64,000 nucleotides of DNA from CAZOOK01 sp964581385 (GTDB lineage: Bacteria > Pseudomonadota > Gammaproteobacteria > Nevskiales > Nevskiaceae). The stretch's first letter is position 1. Each line of letters opens with the position of its first letter. Shown one piece after another: positions 1-7,866 of this stretch. The notes below the pieces were generated by a model that had not been told where the DNA came from, made no database searches, and worked only from the letters and a program-made list of their open reading frames with translations. The DNA is taken from the NCBI GenBank assembly GCA_964581385.1, contig CAZOOK010000019.1, forward strand, positions 1 through 64,000, in the 5' to 3' direction. The translations under genes and the position numbers were made by a program.

Positions 1-174
1 TCTTCTACACGATCGCTGAAATTTACGGTTTTTACACAGCCTCAGCCCATTGCTGACGGTGGCGAATGGCAGGTCCAGTGAAAGCCAGTCTTTTCGGTTT
101 CCATTGGAGCAAAAGCTGTTGGGGACACCAAGCTGCCCACTACTATCGTATTTCCTTTTAATGCGGAGAACACC

Positions 175-1992
175 CTACGGAGGGCGTTGACGTTCTGGAA
201 ACCGCTCGTTCAGTATCCTCAACTCATCTTGAAGAAAGTCGGCCAGATCGGTGCAGTTCCTTTTCACATCCTCGTGCGTTGCACGTTCAGCTTGTTGCCG
301 CAGATTCGGGATTGCTGTCACGAGACATTCGCGTAGGTAAGCTGGGGAATTCACACGATTGGCGCGTACACTCGCGAAGGGAAGGCCAATAAGGACGTAC
401 GGCCACAACGATCTGCCCGGAAAACTCCTGCGTTGAGCGTTCCAGAGTGCTTTGCTTAGGGGCTTGCCAAGTTGAGGACCCAGGAGTTCGGATGAGATTG
501 CATCGGCCTCTGGGCCGAGCACGGAAACAAGTGCCCCGATATAAGCACGGCATCCAGCATACATGAACATTCCCGCTAGGCGATGCCAGGAATTACAGGC
601 GTTATTCAGAACAATCGGTGCTGTTTCTACCGGAAACCCGTGAAAGAACGGAAACCAGGTTCCGTCGTGCAGCTCCATCGCCATCGCACCGAAAACGCGC
701 TCGATTGGTTCGGTTGAGACGATCCAGTCTCTACGTTCATCGACGTGCTCTAGCCAGTACGTAATAGCAGAGCCGACTGGCAGAGCGCGCTTGCCATCAT
801 CGTCGGACCAAAGAACTCTGTCGAGTGCATGAAAGTGGTGATGAGTGGCGACCTGGTACATATCGGTGCGTGGGTCGAATCCGAAACCCATGGCTTGATC
901 CACTACGAGTTGTCGCCGCCGCCCGTCCGCATCATCGTATTCGTAAGTAATGCGCTTGCCCTCGCGCTCGGTTGCATGCGTTGCAAACGCGATGAAATCG
1001 AATGGCATGCCTTGAATCAGTTGCGAGACCCTTGCAATTGAAGCGCCCTGCTGCTTGGGGTACTGGACGAGCGTGTGGTTCCGCAGGAGGCTTTCGGCCA
1101 CGATCCTCATGTCATCGCCCGGCGTTTGGCCAGGATCAACGACCAGGGCAGTCCTCGCGGAGCGAGAAGCGTCCGCTTCTGCCCATATTCCTGTAACGAT
1201 TGTTCGGCCTAGATCCGGATAGATTTCAAGATGCGAAGTTGGACGGTTTTGAATCCCAAGCCCCCATGGAAATCCATGGGTGATGAATATCACTTCACTG
1301 TACGCACCGCTCTTTACCTCGTTTGGCAGTCGCGCCGCTGTTCGATCGGCGATGTCTTCGATTCGCATCGTCTGGTCACGCGTCCGATATAGGTAGAGAT
1401 CTTCAAGCCAAGCATTCATCTCCGTTTTGGGCAACCGATCGAATACCAAGAAACTCGCCCCGATTGAGTGCGCGAGGTTGCTAGCGATGATCTGACCGAT
1501 CTCGTCGCCGCTTTCGCAGGCGATCAGCACGTGCCCGCCTCTCTCGACTATCATCCTCGGATCTTGCGGCAGTCCGGAATCAATCACCAAGCGTTGGCGA
1601 CCCTGTCGGGCCAGCATGAGTCCGACGCCGAGATTGGTCGTCGGCCATCGCAGTTCAGCCTTTGGCACACGCGCCTGCCCGAGCAGCCCTACCAATGCCG
1701 TTGGCACATCGGCGGCGATGAGGATGACTTCCTGTGGAAGACCGGTGGCGATTTTCGCAGCTGTGTCATCCGGTAGTCCGAGCAGGACAATCTTGCGGGG
1801 TTTGACCATCCCGCCAATGTTTTTCCGACGGACGATCTCGTTACTAGCATCAGATCGGCCCATACGCGGGCCGTCCGAGACTGCCAAGTACTGGCCTGGA
1901 CGCGAGAAGATCGACGACAACTCGGCCAGCATAATTGCGTTGTCGCCGATGATGGCGGCAGCTCGCTCAAAATCAGGTAACCGAATGGTCAT
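175..1992 (-). CDS. CHAT-like caspase-fold peptidase candidate (605 aa)
   Basis: The C-terminal half has the layout of a CHAT (caspase HetF-associated with TPRs) domain. A hydrophobic strand ends in FATHA with His339, followed about 127 residues later by a strand ending in NNACNS with Cys466. After that comes the typical 'AG-x-RAYIGAL' strand (479-488) and an 'LSKALWNAQR' helix (512-521). His339/Cys466 would be the catalytic dyad. A second THG (238-240) occurs in the N-terminal half, whose 1-230 region I do not recognise. There is no signal peptide or membrane segment, so it is probably cytosolic. The ATG overlaps the stop of a small upstream frame as ATGA, suggesting translational coupling. 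No TPR or partner substrate is recognisable. The family call rests on motif spacing only; enzymatic activity is inferred. Confidence 0.65.
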   Translation of the reverse strand: MTIRLPDFERAAAIIGDNAIMLAELSSIFSRPGQYLAVSDGPRMGRSDASNEIVRRKNIGGMVKPRKIVLLGLPDDTAAKIATGLPQEVILIAADVPTALVGLLGQARVPKAELRWPTTNLGVGLMLARQGRQRLVIDSGLPQDPRMIVERGGHVLIACESGDEIGQIIASNLAHSIGASFLVFDRLPKTEMNAWLEDLYLYRTRDQTMRIEDIADRTAARLPNEVKSGAYSEVIFITHGFPWGLGIQNRPTSHLEIYPDLGRTIVTGIWAEADASRSARTALVVDPGQTPGDDMRIVAESLLRNHTLVQYPKQQGASIARVSQLIQGMPFDFIAFATHATEREGKRITYEYDDADGRRRQLVVDQAMGFGFDPRTDMYQVATHHHFHALDRVLWSDDDGKRALPVGSAITYWLEHVDERRDWIVSTEPIERVFGAMAMELHDGTWFPFFHGFPVETAPIVLNNACNSWHRLAGMFMYAGCRAYIGALVSVLGPEADAISSELLGPQLGKPLSKALWNAQRRSFPGRSLWPYVLIGLPFASVRANRVNSPAYLRECLVTAIPNLRQQAERATHEDVKRNCTDLADFLQDELRILNERFPERQRPP

Positions 1993-2182
1993 CCGAGGTA
2001 AATCAATTGTGCGATCGCAATGTCATCGAATTTCTGCTCGCCGAGATTATTTGAAAACACAGCACGCGCAACGCCTTTGACTACTTTGGCTTCGAAATCG
2101 GAAGGTCGAATCACACGCAAACCCTGGTCGACGTTGCCGTCGGACGGTAAGCGCAGGGTTTTCCCGTAAATGTGTTACTCAT
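1989..2182 (-). CDS. Small ORF needing a -1 frameshift, overlapping the CHAT-like gene
   Basis: ATG at 2182 opens a frame that ends after 23 codons (stop at 2111). The -1 frame stays open to a TGA that forms an ATGA overlap with the CHAT-like start. Frame 0 reads ACG GGA AAA at 2167-2159, so the heptamer G GGA AAA (2165-2159) is a classical X XXY YYZ slip site. Slipping there gives a 64-residue polar protein starting MSNTFTGKTLRLP and ending IAQLIYLG. Immediately downstream the RNA can fold into a two-part stem (see separate entry). Without a slip the -1 frame has no ATG, only CTG/TTG/GTG starts. A true one-base deletion or sequencing error is the alternative. Function unknown; the coupling suggests a partner of the CHAT-like protein. 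Confidence 0.5.
2119..2161 (-). promoter_or_regulatory. RNA stem-loop directly after the GGGAAAA slip site
   Basis: On the minus strand AAACCCTG (2161-2154) can pair perfectly with CAGGGTTT (2126-2119). Inside it, an inner hairpin (2145-2127) has stem CGACG/CGTCG closed by a GCAA tetraloop, extended by two pairs past a one-base bulge. The inner hairpin begins 13 nt after the heptamer, somewhat longer than the usual 5-9 nt spacer. The arrangement fits a stimulator of -1 frameshifting, but that role is inferred. Confidence 0.45.
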
Positions 2183-2653
2183 GACGGTCGTGATTATCTC
2201 AGCAACCCAACCGTATCGCGAAGCCATTCCCATGTTCTTATTACAACGTGTTGCTACATTGTGAAGATCCGCGCAGCGCCATGACGACCGGCAGCTTTGC
2301 GGCACCGATTCTGAGCAGCTGTATGTCGGCTTTTGGCATACTGCAACTCTCGGCGGTTCCAGCCCTAAGGGCTCATTCGCTACCGGCCGCTTCCGGGGAA
2401 GCCCAGCTTGTTGTTGCTCACACCGAATTTGACCAGAGTGCTCATTAAACGGGAGAGCGCGCCAAGTAGTGCGGCAAATGCAACTGCTTCGTTGCTGTCA
2501 TTGACGTTCAAATTTTGGCTGCCCCACCACTTGGCGCGCTCGGGTTGCGCACCCTACGCCTGCTGGGGTACCTCGCGGGTTAGTTAAAACAACCCATGTT
2601 GGATTAGAGGCTACAGTGATAACTTCCTGAGCTAGCTAGAATTAAGCTTGGGG
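2183..2653. other. Intergenic region between the CHAT cassette and the lipoprotein gene
   Basis: This 471-base stretch separates divergent transcription units. Short ORFs inside it (for example 2248-2448) show no recognisable protein character. The only structured element I see is the inverted repeat at 2455-2541. The promoters for both directions must lie here, but no convincing -35/-10 pair stands out. The region is visibly less GC-rich than the catabolic blocks. Confidence 0.6.
2455..2541. repeat. Long imperfect inverted repeat (87 bp)
   Basis: The left arm 2455-2471 (gagcgcgccaagtagtg) is the reverse complement of the right arm 2525-2541 with one mismatch over 17 bases. After one more mismatch, four further inner pairs (2473-2476 with 2520-2523) extend it to 22 positions. 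The loop is about 43 bases and lacks internal symmetry. There is no T-tract, so a simple terminator is unlikely. It could be a REP/MITE-like mobile palindrome or a structured leader. Only one copy was noticed in the window. Confidence 0.55.
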
Positions 2654-4102
2654 ATGCTTGTGTTTAGAAGATTGGGGATATTGGGATTGGCATTGCTCGC
2701 GTCCTGTAGCGGGGGAGGTGGCTCCAGCTATCCGCTGTCTCTGAGCTTGACCCCTAATCCATTAACGGCAAGCTATTATCAGTACCAGACTTCGACCAGC
2801 GTGGGCCTAAGCGCCACGGTGACGGGCAGTTCAAACAGTAGCACGTTCTACGTATATGTGATCGACAGCGCCGGAACATTTGTTCCCGGTTCCATCTCCG
2901 TGTCGTCAACGGGTCCGAACACCTACTCGACTTCGCTGCAAACTGTGGCAAACCGGTCGGTTGGTGTTCACAGTGGCACGTTACAGATCAAGATCTGCGG
3001 TGACTCCGCCTGTGGATCGGTTCTTGGAGCAAGTGATTTACCGTATAGCGTCACGGTGCAGCAGACGCCAGCGGCGACCGGAACACATGCCTACGTCACG
3101 AATTACAGCGACAACACTATTTCCGCTTACAACGTGTTGGGAAACGGTGCGTTGATGCCGTTGGACGGCAGCCCCTTTGCGGCAGGAGAGGGGCCGAGCG
3201 CCATCGCGGCGGACCCGGGCGGTCAGTATGTCTATGTTGCGAATTACGGAAGCGGCACGCTTTCGGCTTATAGCGTCGGTACCGATGGTTCATTGGCTAT
3301 TGTGGCCGGCGGTCCGATCGATATCGGAAGTCAACCCGGCGCAATCATTGTCGACCCCAGCGGCCAATACGTTTATGTCGTCACAAACGGCGGCAGCGCC
3401 ATCCTGGCTTATAGGCTTGGCGCGGGAGGCATGCTCACCCCGCTGCAGGGGAGTCCCTTCACCGTAGTTCCCGGGGGGGCGGGCACTGTGATTGGTGCGC
3501 TTGCCATCGACAGCGGCGGTCCGTACCTATATGCGGTTGGCGGCCTTATTCACTCGGCAAGCGTTTTATACGCATCGAGCATTGGAGCCGACGGATCGCT
3601 TGCGGTGTTAACGGAAAGCCCATTCGTGGCGCCGTACACCTATCAGCCATCGGCAATCGCAGTCGACTCTGCCTTGTCATACGTGTATGTGGCCGACATA
3701 TACGGCCACATACTTGCAAACAGCATTGACGGTACTGGCGCAGTGGCGGCGACAGGGGTCTATTCCCAGACCTGTTGCGGCAACAACATTGGTGCAATGA
3801 TCGTTGACCCCAGTGGAAAATATCTGTACGTGACTGAGACAAACTTGTCCGCGGTCGTTGCCTTCAGTATCGGATTGGACGGTTCTCTCAGCGAGGTCGG
3901 AACCGGCAACGTGCCTAACGCATTTGGCGGAACAGGCGCTATGGCGGTTTCGCCAGATGGAAAGTTCGTTTATTCCATAATGGGCACTAACAACGTTGGA
4001 GCCTTCAGCGTCGGTGCCGACGGTTCGATGACAACAATCGGAGGCAGCCCATTCGCAGCAGGTAACGGTTCGCGGTCGATTGCCGTAATCAAGGTCCAAT
4101 GA
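2654..4102 (+). CDS. Secreted lipoprotein with YVTN/lactonase-type beta-propeller
   Basis: The N-terminus MLVFRRLGILGLALLASC is a lipoprotein signal peptide with lipobox LLAS-C (Cys18), followed by a Gly/Ser spacer. Residues about 30-140 look like a beta-sandwich domain. From about 145 the protein is built of repeated units of the type 'AYVTNYSDNTISAY', 'G.L....GSPF.AG' and 'DP.G.YVYV', as in YVTN or 6-phosphogluconolactonase-like seven-bladed propellers. I chose ATG 2654 over a TTG six bases upstream because GGGG sits just before it and the signal peptide starts cleanly. It is probably anchored in the outer membrane. Substrate unknown; true lactonase activity is not shown, since many such propellers are non-enzymatic. 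It is flanked by non-catabolic DNA. Confidence 0.75.
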   Translation: MLVFRRLGILGLALLASCSGGGGSSYPLSLSLTPNPLTASYYQYQTSTSVGLSATVTGSSNSSTFYVYVIDSAGTFVPGSISVSSTGPNTYSTSLQTVANRSVGVHSGTLQIKICGDSACGSVLGASDLPYSVTVQQTPAATGTHAYVTNYSDNTISAYNVLGNGALMPLDGSPFAAGEGPSAIAADPGGQYVYVANYGSGTLSAYSVGTDGSLAIVAGGPIDIGSQPGAIIVDPSGQYVYVVTNGGSAILAYRLGAGGMLTPLQGSPFTVVPGGAGTVIGALAIDSGGPYLYAVGGLIHSASVLYASSIGADGSLAVLTESPFVAPYTYQPSAIAVDSALSYVYVADIYGHILANSIDGTGAVAATGVYSQTCCGNNIGAMIVDPSGKYLYVTETNLSAVVAFSIGLDGSLSEVGTGNVPNAFGGTGAMAVSPDGKFVYSIMGTNNVGAFSVGADGSMTTIGGSPFAAGNGSRSIAVIKVQ

Positions 4103-4411
4103 GCTGAGCGCGGTGGGAGTGTCAGCGAGTAGGATACGTTCATTGTAGGATGCTGATGAGCGAAGCGAATCGCGTCGATCATGTAGCCTTTGCCTCGAAC
4201 GGTGCGATTCGGCTTCGCCTCATCACACCCTACGGCAAAACGAACGTCCGCTGACTGGCATTCCAATTTGAAGGGCGAACGAACGCTCCTGGCACTTAGT
4301 GAACGTCGAGACGTGAAGCATGTTGAGATGACTACCGGCGGCAGAGTCGCGCTGCACCACCTCTTCCATTGCGCTGGATATCTCCCCGTAGCGGGGAGCA
4401 ATTAACGTGCT
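4103..4411. other. Intergenic region with a palindromic repeat
   Basis: This 309-base gap lies between the lipoprotein gene and the convergent EthD-like gene. It holds the inverted-repeat element at 4145-4233. The remainder shows no gene or clear terminator. Confidence 0.6.
4145..4233. repeat. Palindromic extragenic repeat, GTAGG...GCGAAGC type
   Basis: The left arm 4145-4173 (starting gtaggatgctgatgagcg) and the right arm 4204-4233 (reverse complement starting gtagggtgtgatgaggcg) match along their length with a few one-base indels. They enclose a loop of about 30 bases. The sequence type (GTAGGGTG-x-GATGAGGCGAAGC) resembles palindromic repeats scattered between genes in many beta- and gammaproteobacteria. 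It sits 3' of two convergent genes, where it could also act as a transcription end. I saw no second copy in this window. Confidence 0.6.
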
Positions 4412-4753
4412 CTAATTCGAGAGCAGTTTCACCACAGGCCCGAACTCTTCGTAGATGGCCGCAAACGAGTGTTCCACATCGAGTGTCTCCGACACTAGCA
4501 GCCGGTCGGTTCCCGCGTGCTTTTGTACTTCTTCCATCACGCCTTCGAGATCATCGGTCTCGATCTCGTAGATGGCGAGGTAGGGCAAGGCTTCGCGCTC
4601 CACGAGATTCTTGGCCAGGCGAAAGCGCCGCGCAGACTTGAATCCTTTGAACGCAACAACCTGTCCGAGATGAACGTTCTGATACCAGTCCTGGTACTCG
4701 GCCTCGCGGCCTTCGACTGGATTGCTCAGCACTACCAGCTTGTACCGTGGCAT
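4412..4753 (-). CDS. EthD-like dimeric alpha/beta-barrel protein (113 aa)
   Basis: This short protein has the ferredoxin-like dimeric alpha/beta-barrel pattern of EthD/DUF4286-type proteins. It starts with strand 'YKLVVLSNPV', then 'EGREAEYQDWYQNVHL', and later 'LPYLAIYEIETDD'. The EYxDWY and HL pattern matches its paralogue at 46267-46596. Such proteins are frequent in xenobiotic and steroid degradation operons, as small enzymes or accessory proteins of unclear chemistry. It is the last gene of the minus-strand block, 33 bases after the crotonase gene. AGGAGA lies 6-8 bases upstream of the ATG, supporting the start. Confidence 0.7.
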   Translation of the reverse strand: MPRYKLVVLSNPVEGREAEYQDWYQNVHLGQVVAFKGFKSARRFRLAKNLVEREALPYLAIYEIETDDLEGVMEEVQKHAGTDRLLVSETLDVEHSFAAIYEEFGPVVKLLSN

Positions 4754-4786
4754 CTCGATCTCCTCTGCTCGCAGCCTCGTCGCCGC

Positions 4787-5596
4787 TCAGTGTTTGAAGA
4801 CCGGCTTGCGTTTTTCCAGCATGGCTTGCACAGCCTCGCGGTGATCGGCTGAGCGCACGGTGAGGGATTCATAGGCCAGGCCCGCATCCATCACGGCGTG
4901 CGCGATCCGCTTCAATTCGAGGTTGGTGAGCACCTTGGTCCAGCGGATGGCATTGGTGGAGCCGTTCAACAGGCGTTCGCAAAAAGCTTCGACGGCGCCG
5001 TCGAGTTCTCCTGCCGGCACGCAATGATTGACCAGCCCGATCTCCGCTGCCTTTTTCGCAGTGAGAATCTCGCCGGTCATCAGATATTCCTTGGCGCGGC
5101 CGAGGCCGATGCGCTGCGCCCAGATCGCGGCGCCGCCATCGCCAGCGACCAGGCCGACGGCGACGTGGGGATCACCGATCTTGGCGGTGTCGGCAGCAAA
5201 GATCACATCGCACAGCAGGGCGATTGTGGCGCCGAGACCCACCGCATGTCCGTTCAAGCGGCAGATCAGCGGCTTGTCCAGGTCCAGCATCGCAAAGACG
5301 ATACGCTTGGCCAGACGCACTTCTTCGTCAAACAGATCCGGGTTGGCGGCGTTGTTGGAGATGTGCTGCGCATCGCCGCCGGCCGAGAATGCGCGGCCGG
5401 CGCCGGTCAGGACGATGACATCCGAGCCCTTGTCCGCGGCTGCGAAGCCGAATACATCGGCCAGCTCCTCATGCATCGCAAGATTCACTGCATTGAGGGT
5501 ATCCGGCCTATTGAGCGTAATGGTCAGCAGACGATCCTTGCGCGTCAGGATAATGGTCTTGTACTGGGGCAGTCCTTCAGCACTGTGCGATTGCAT
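4787..5596 (-). CDS. Crotonase-fold protein with oxo-camphor-hydrolase-like residues
   Basis: This 269-residue enoyl-CoA hydratase/isomerase superfamily member has the fold markers TITLNRPDTLNAV, AFSAGGD and NGHAVGLGA. Both glutamates of classical hydratases are replaced: the Glu144 position is Thr124, and the Glu164 position is His144. Instead it keeps His144, Asp153 (in AGDGG) and Glu243 (in YESL). Their 9-residue and 90-residue spacing equals that of His145/Asp154/Glu244 in 6-oxocamphor hydrolase, a crotonase-fold beta-diketone C-C hydrolase (recalled from the literature); His122 of that enzyme is not conserved. Retro-Claisen or other non-hydratase chemistry is therefore plausible. It lies two bases after the KstD-like gene, so the two are surely cotranscribed. 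Confidence 0.75.
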   Translation of the reverse strand: MQSHSAEGLPQYKTIILTRKDRLLTITLNRPDTLNAVNLAMHEELADVFGFAAADKGSDVIVLTGAGRAFSAGGDAQHISNNAANPDLFDEEVRLAKRIVFAMLDLDKPLICRLNGHAVGLGATIALLCDVIFAADTAKIGDPHVAVGLVAGDGGAAIWAQRIGLGRAKEYLMTGEILTAKKAAEIGLVNHCVPAGELDGAVEAFCERLLNGSTNAIRWTKVLTNLELKRIAHAVMDAGLAYESLTVRSADHREAVQAMLEKRKPVFKH

Positions 5597-5598
5597 GA

Positions 5599-7335
5599 TC
5601 AGGCTGCCGCCAGGACTTTGCTGGTGCGCGGCTCGGACCGCTTGCCGGCGCGGGCGGCGATATCGCTTGCGGCGACGAAGCCGAAGGTCATGGCCGGACC
5701 GATGGTGCCGCCGGCGCCCGGATAACAGTTGCCGAACGGGCTGCCGGCGTTGTTGCCCGCCGCATACAGATTGGGAATCGGCTGGCCGGCGCTATCCACT
5801 ACGCGCGCTTTCGCATCGGCCTTGAGTCCGCCCTTGGTGCCGAGATCGCCGAGATTGATCGCCACGGCGTAGTACGGCGCCTTGTCGATCGGCCCGAGGC
5901 AGGGATTGGGCTTCACATTCCAGTCGCCGAACATCTGATCGTAGGCATTGTTGCCGCGGCCGAATTCCGGATCGACGCCGGTCTTGGCGTACTCGTTCAT
6001 GTTCGCAACCGTCTTCTTCAGTGTCGCGACGGGCAGATGGATTTTGGCGGCCAAGGCTTCGAGGGTGTCGGCGCGGAAGATGTAGTGATCCCACCAGTCT
6101 GGCGGAATCTTCGAGTCCGGGGTCAGGATGGTCGGCATGATACCGCCGGCCGTGAATTTGGTGCGGAAAGTGGCATCGAACACCAGCCAGCACGGCGTAT
6201 TGGCGCCGGTCTTCAGCTGATCGGCCACCATCGCTTTGCCGAAGTCGTCGTAGCCGCAGGCTTCGTCCACGAAGCGCAGGCCGTTACGGTTCACGGCAAC
6301 GCTGTGCGGACGACCCACGTCGAAGGCTGCCTGATGGATTTCCTCGAAGTTCGACGCCTGCGGCATCGGTGTGTGCATGGTGGGGATCCACCAGCCTGAC
6401 TCCGTGTGCTCGGTCGCGGCACCGATCTTCATGCCGGCGATCAGCGCCTCGCCGCGATTGGCGTCTTCCGGCGTGCTGCTGTGACGTGTGAGGCCGGGCA
6501 CCTGGAAGAAGCGATCGCGCAGCTCCTGATTCCATTCGAATCCGCCGGCGCACAGCACCACGCCGTGGTTGGCCTTGATTTCGTAGCTGCGGCCGAAATT
6601 GCTGACCTTGACGCCGATTACCTTACCGCCGGCGACGACCAACTCATCCAGCTTGGTTTCGAGCCTGACTTCGATCTTGCGATCGAAAATGTTTTTGTAC
6701 AGCCAGCCCATCAATGCCGCGCCCATGGTGAAGCGCCGGTCGCGCGTGGTGAGCTTGCGCGTGCTGAAATCAGTCCAATAGTGGAAGAGCATCTTCAGGA
6801 AGGTGGTGACCCAACCCTTGGCCCGTGTCGAGATGGAGAAGAATTGCATGACATCCAGCGAGTAGCGGCCGAACACCTTGAACCGGTTGTACTGCTCGCG
6901 CATCAGCGTGAAGTGCTCGCCGAGCTGGCGCCCATCACAGGTATCACAGATGAGCGATCGATCGACGCGCGCGCTGGGTGCATGTGGATAGTAATCCGGC
7001 CACGCTGCGATGCCGAGCGGGACGCCGAGCGATTTCAGAAAGTGCACCATCTCCGGTGCATTGTCGAGGTAGGCGTTGAGGCGGTCGCGTTGAACCGGCC
7101 CGGTCATAATGCTGTTCAGGTATTCGAGGGTCTTCTCGCGGCTGTCGTCGCTGGGGGCGAGCTTATGATCGGGAACCCACAGCACGCCGCCGGACGTGGC
7201 CGAAGTGCCGCCGAACTTATGCGCTTTCTCGACGATCAGCACCGACAAGCCGAGCTCGGACGCCCGCAGTGCCGCCACCGCTCCTGCTGATCCGGATCCG
7301 ACAACGATCACATCATAGGTATCGGTCCCGCTCAT
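5599..7335 (-). CDS. FAD-dependent 3-ketosteroid delta1-dehydrogenase-like flavoprotein
   Basis: This 578-residue flavoprotein has an N-terminal FAD Rossmann motif GSGSAG (13-18), then EKAHKFGGTSATSGG. Near the C-terminus LYAAGN leads into NCYPGAGGTIGPA. Tyr538 and Gly542 in YPGAG correspond to the catalytic Tyr487/Gly491 pair of Rhodococcus KstD1 (recalled), so desaturation next to a ring ketone is chemically possible. Family members also include delta4-dehydrogenases and fumarate-reductase-like enzymes, so the exact substrate is unknown. A GGAGA ribosome-binding site precedes the ATG. It sits between the ferredoxin and crotonase genes in one operon, consistent with polycyclic isoprenoid ring oxidation. 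Confidence 0.8.
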   Translation of the reverse strand: MSGTDTYDVIVVGSGSAGAVAALRASELGLSVLIVEKAHKFGGTSATSGGVLWVPDHKLAPSDDSREKTLEYLNSIMTGPVQRDRLNAYLDNAPEMVHFLKSLGVPLGIAAWPDYYPHAPSARVDRSLICDTCDGRQLGEHFTLMREQYNRFKVFGRYSLDVMQFFSISTRAKGWVTTFLKMLFHYWTDFSTRKLTTRDRRFTMGAALMGWLYKNIFDRKIEVRLETKLDELVVAGGKVIGVKVSNFGRSYEIKANHGVVLCAGGFEWNQELRDRFFQVPGLTRHSSTPEDANRGEALIAGMKIGAATEHTESGWWIPTMHTPMPQASNFEEIHQAAFDVGRPHSVAVNRNGLRFVDEACGYDDFGKAMVADQLKTGANTPCWLVFDATFRTKFTAGGIMPTILTPDSKIPPDWWDHYIFRADTLEALAAKIHLPVATLKKTVANMNEYAKTGVDPEFGRGNNAYDQMFGDWNVKPNPCLGPIDKAPYYAVAINLGDLGTKGGLKADAKARVVDSAGQPIPNLYAAGNNAGSPFGNCYPGAGGTIGPAMTFGFVAASDIAARAGKRSEPRTSKVLAAA

Positions 7336-7415
7336 TTGTTTGTCTCCAGGAACAGGCTGTACTTACGCGGTTTGCACTAATACCGATTCGCGAACGATCG
7401 GGTATCCGATGTTCG

Positions 7416-7745
7416 TTATACGCTCGGCGCCACGGTGACTCTTACGCCGTCCAGCTCGGGACGAAGCGTGATCTGACAGCAGAGTCGGCTGTTGCTCCGC
7501 TGTAAATCCGACGCCATGTCCAATGTGGAATTCTCGACCTCGTCCGGTGGGCCAACTAATGTCTGCCATTGAGGATCGACGTAAACATGACAGGTCGCGC
7601 AGGAACAGCAGCCACCGCAGTCACCGAGGATTCCCTCAACTCCATTTTCTCTGGCCAGCGTCATCAGCGACTGACCGGACTCTGCGCCCTCTATAGTCTT
7701 TTCCACACCATTCAACTGGACAAACGTCACCTTAAGCGAGCCCAC
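7416..7745 (-). CDS. Adrenodoxin-type 2Fe-2S ferredoxin
   Basis: The protein has the cluster motif C-GGCCS-C-AT-C (C-x5-C-x2-C) followed by RLCCQ, the fourth ligand, as in vertebrate/bacterial adrenodoxin-type ferredoxins such as putidaredoxin. I start it at GTG 7745 (109 aa) because AGGAGAT lies eight bases upstream and the protein then begins with the standard first beta strand (KVTFVQLNG). The longer frame to 7835 adds an unrelated Cys-rich stretch. It most likely carries electrons to the neighbouring P450 at 8799-10118. No ferredoxin reductase gene is visible in the window, so that partner must be encoded elsewhere. Confidence 0.88.
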   Translation of the reverse strand: MGSLKVTFVQLNGVEKTIEGAESGQSLMTLARENGVEGILGDCGGCCSCATCHVYVDPQWQTLVGPPDEVENSTLDMASDLQRSNSRLCCQITLRPELDGVRVTVAPSV

Positions 7746-7866
7746 AGTACCTATCTCCTGGATTACTTCCGCCCACTCAAAGGGCGCATATTCACATTGT
7801 ATACAGCAGTGTTGCTCTTTGCCGAAAAACAACAACCCTGTGAATCACTTAGGGATGCTCTAAACA

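Noticed and set aside
1..174. Left edge of the window
   Set aside because: No open frame with gene character, hairpin or repeat was found.
2248..2448. 66-residue plus-strand ORF in the CHAT/lipoprotein gap
   Set aside because: No ribosome-binding site, no protein-like pattern and adjacent to an inverted repeat; treated as non-coding.
6406..7290. 294-residue plus-strand frame inside the KstD-like gene
   Set aside because: Overlaps the FAD and active-site coding of the minus-strand gene and has no recognisable domain.
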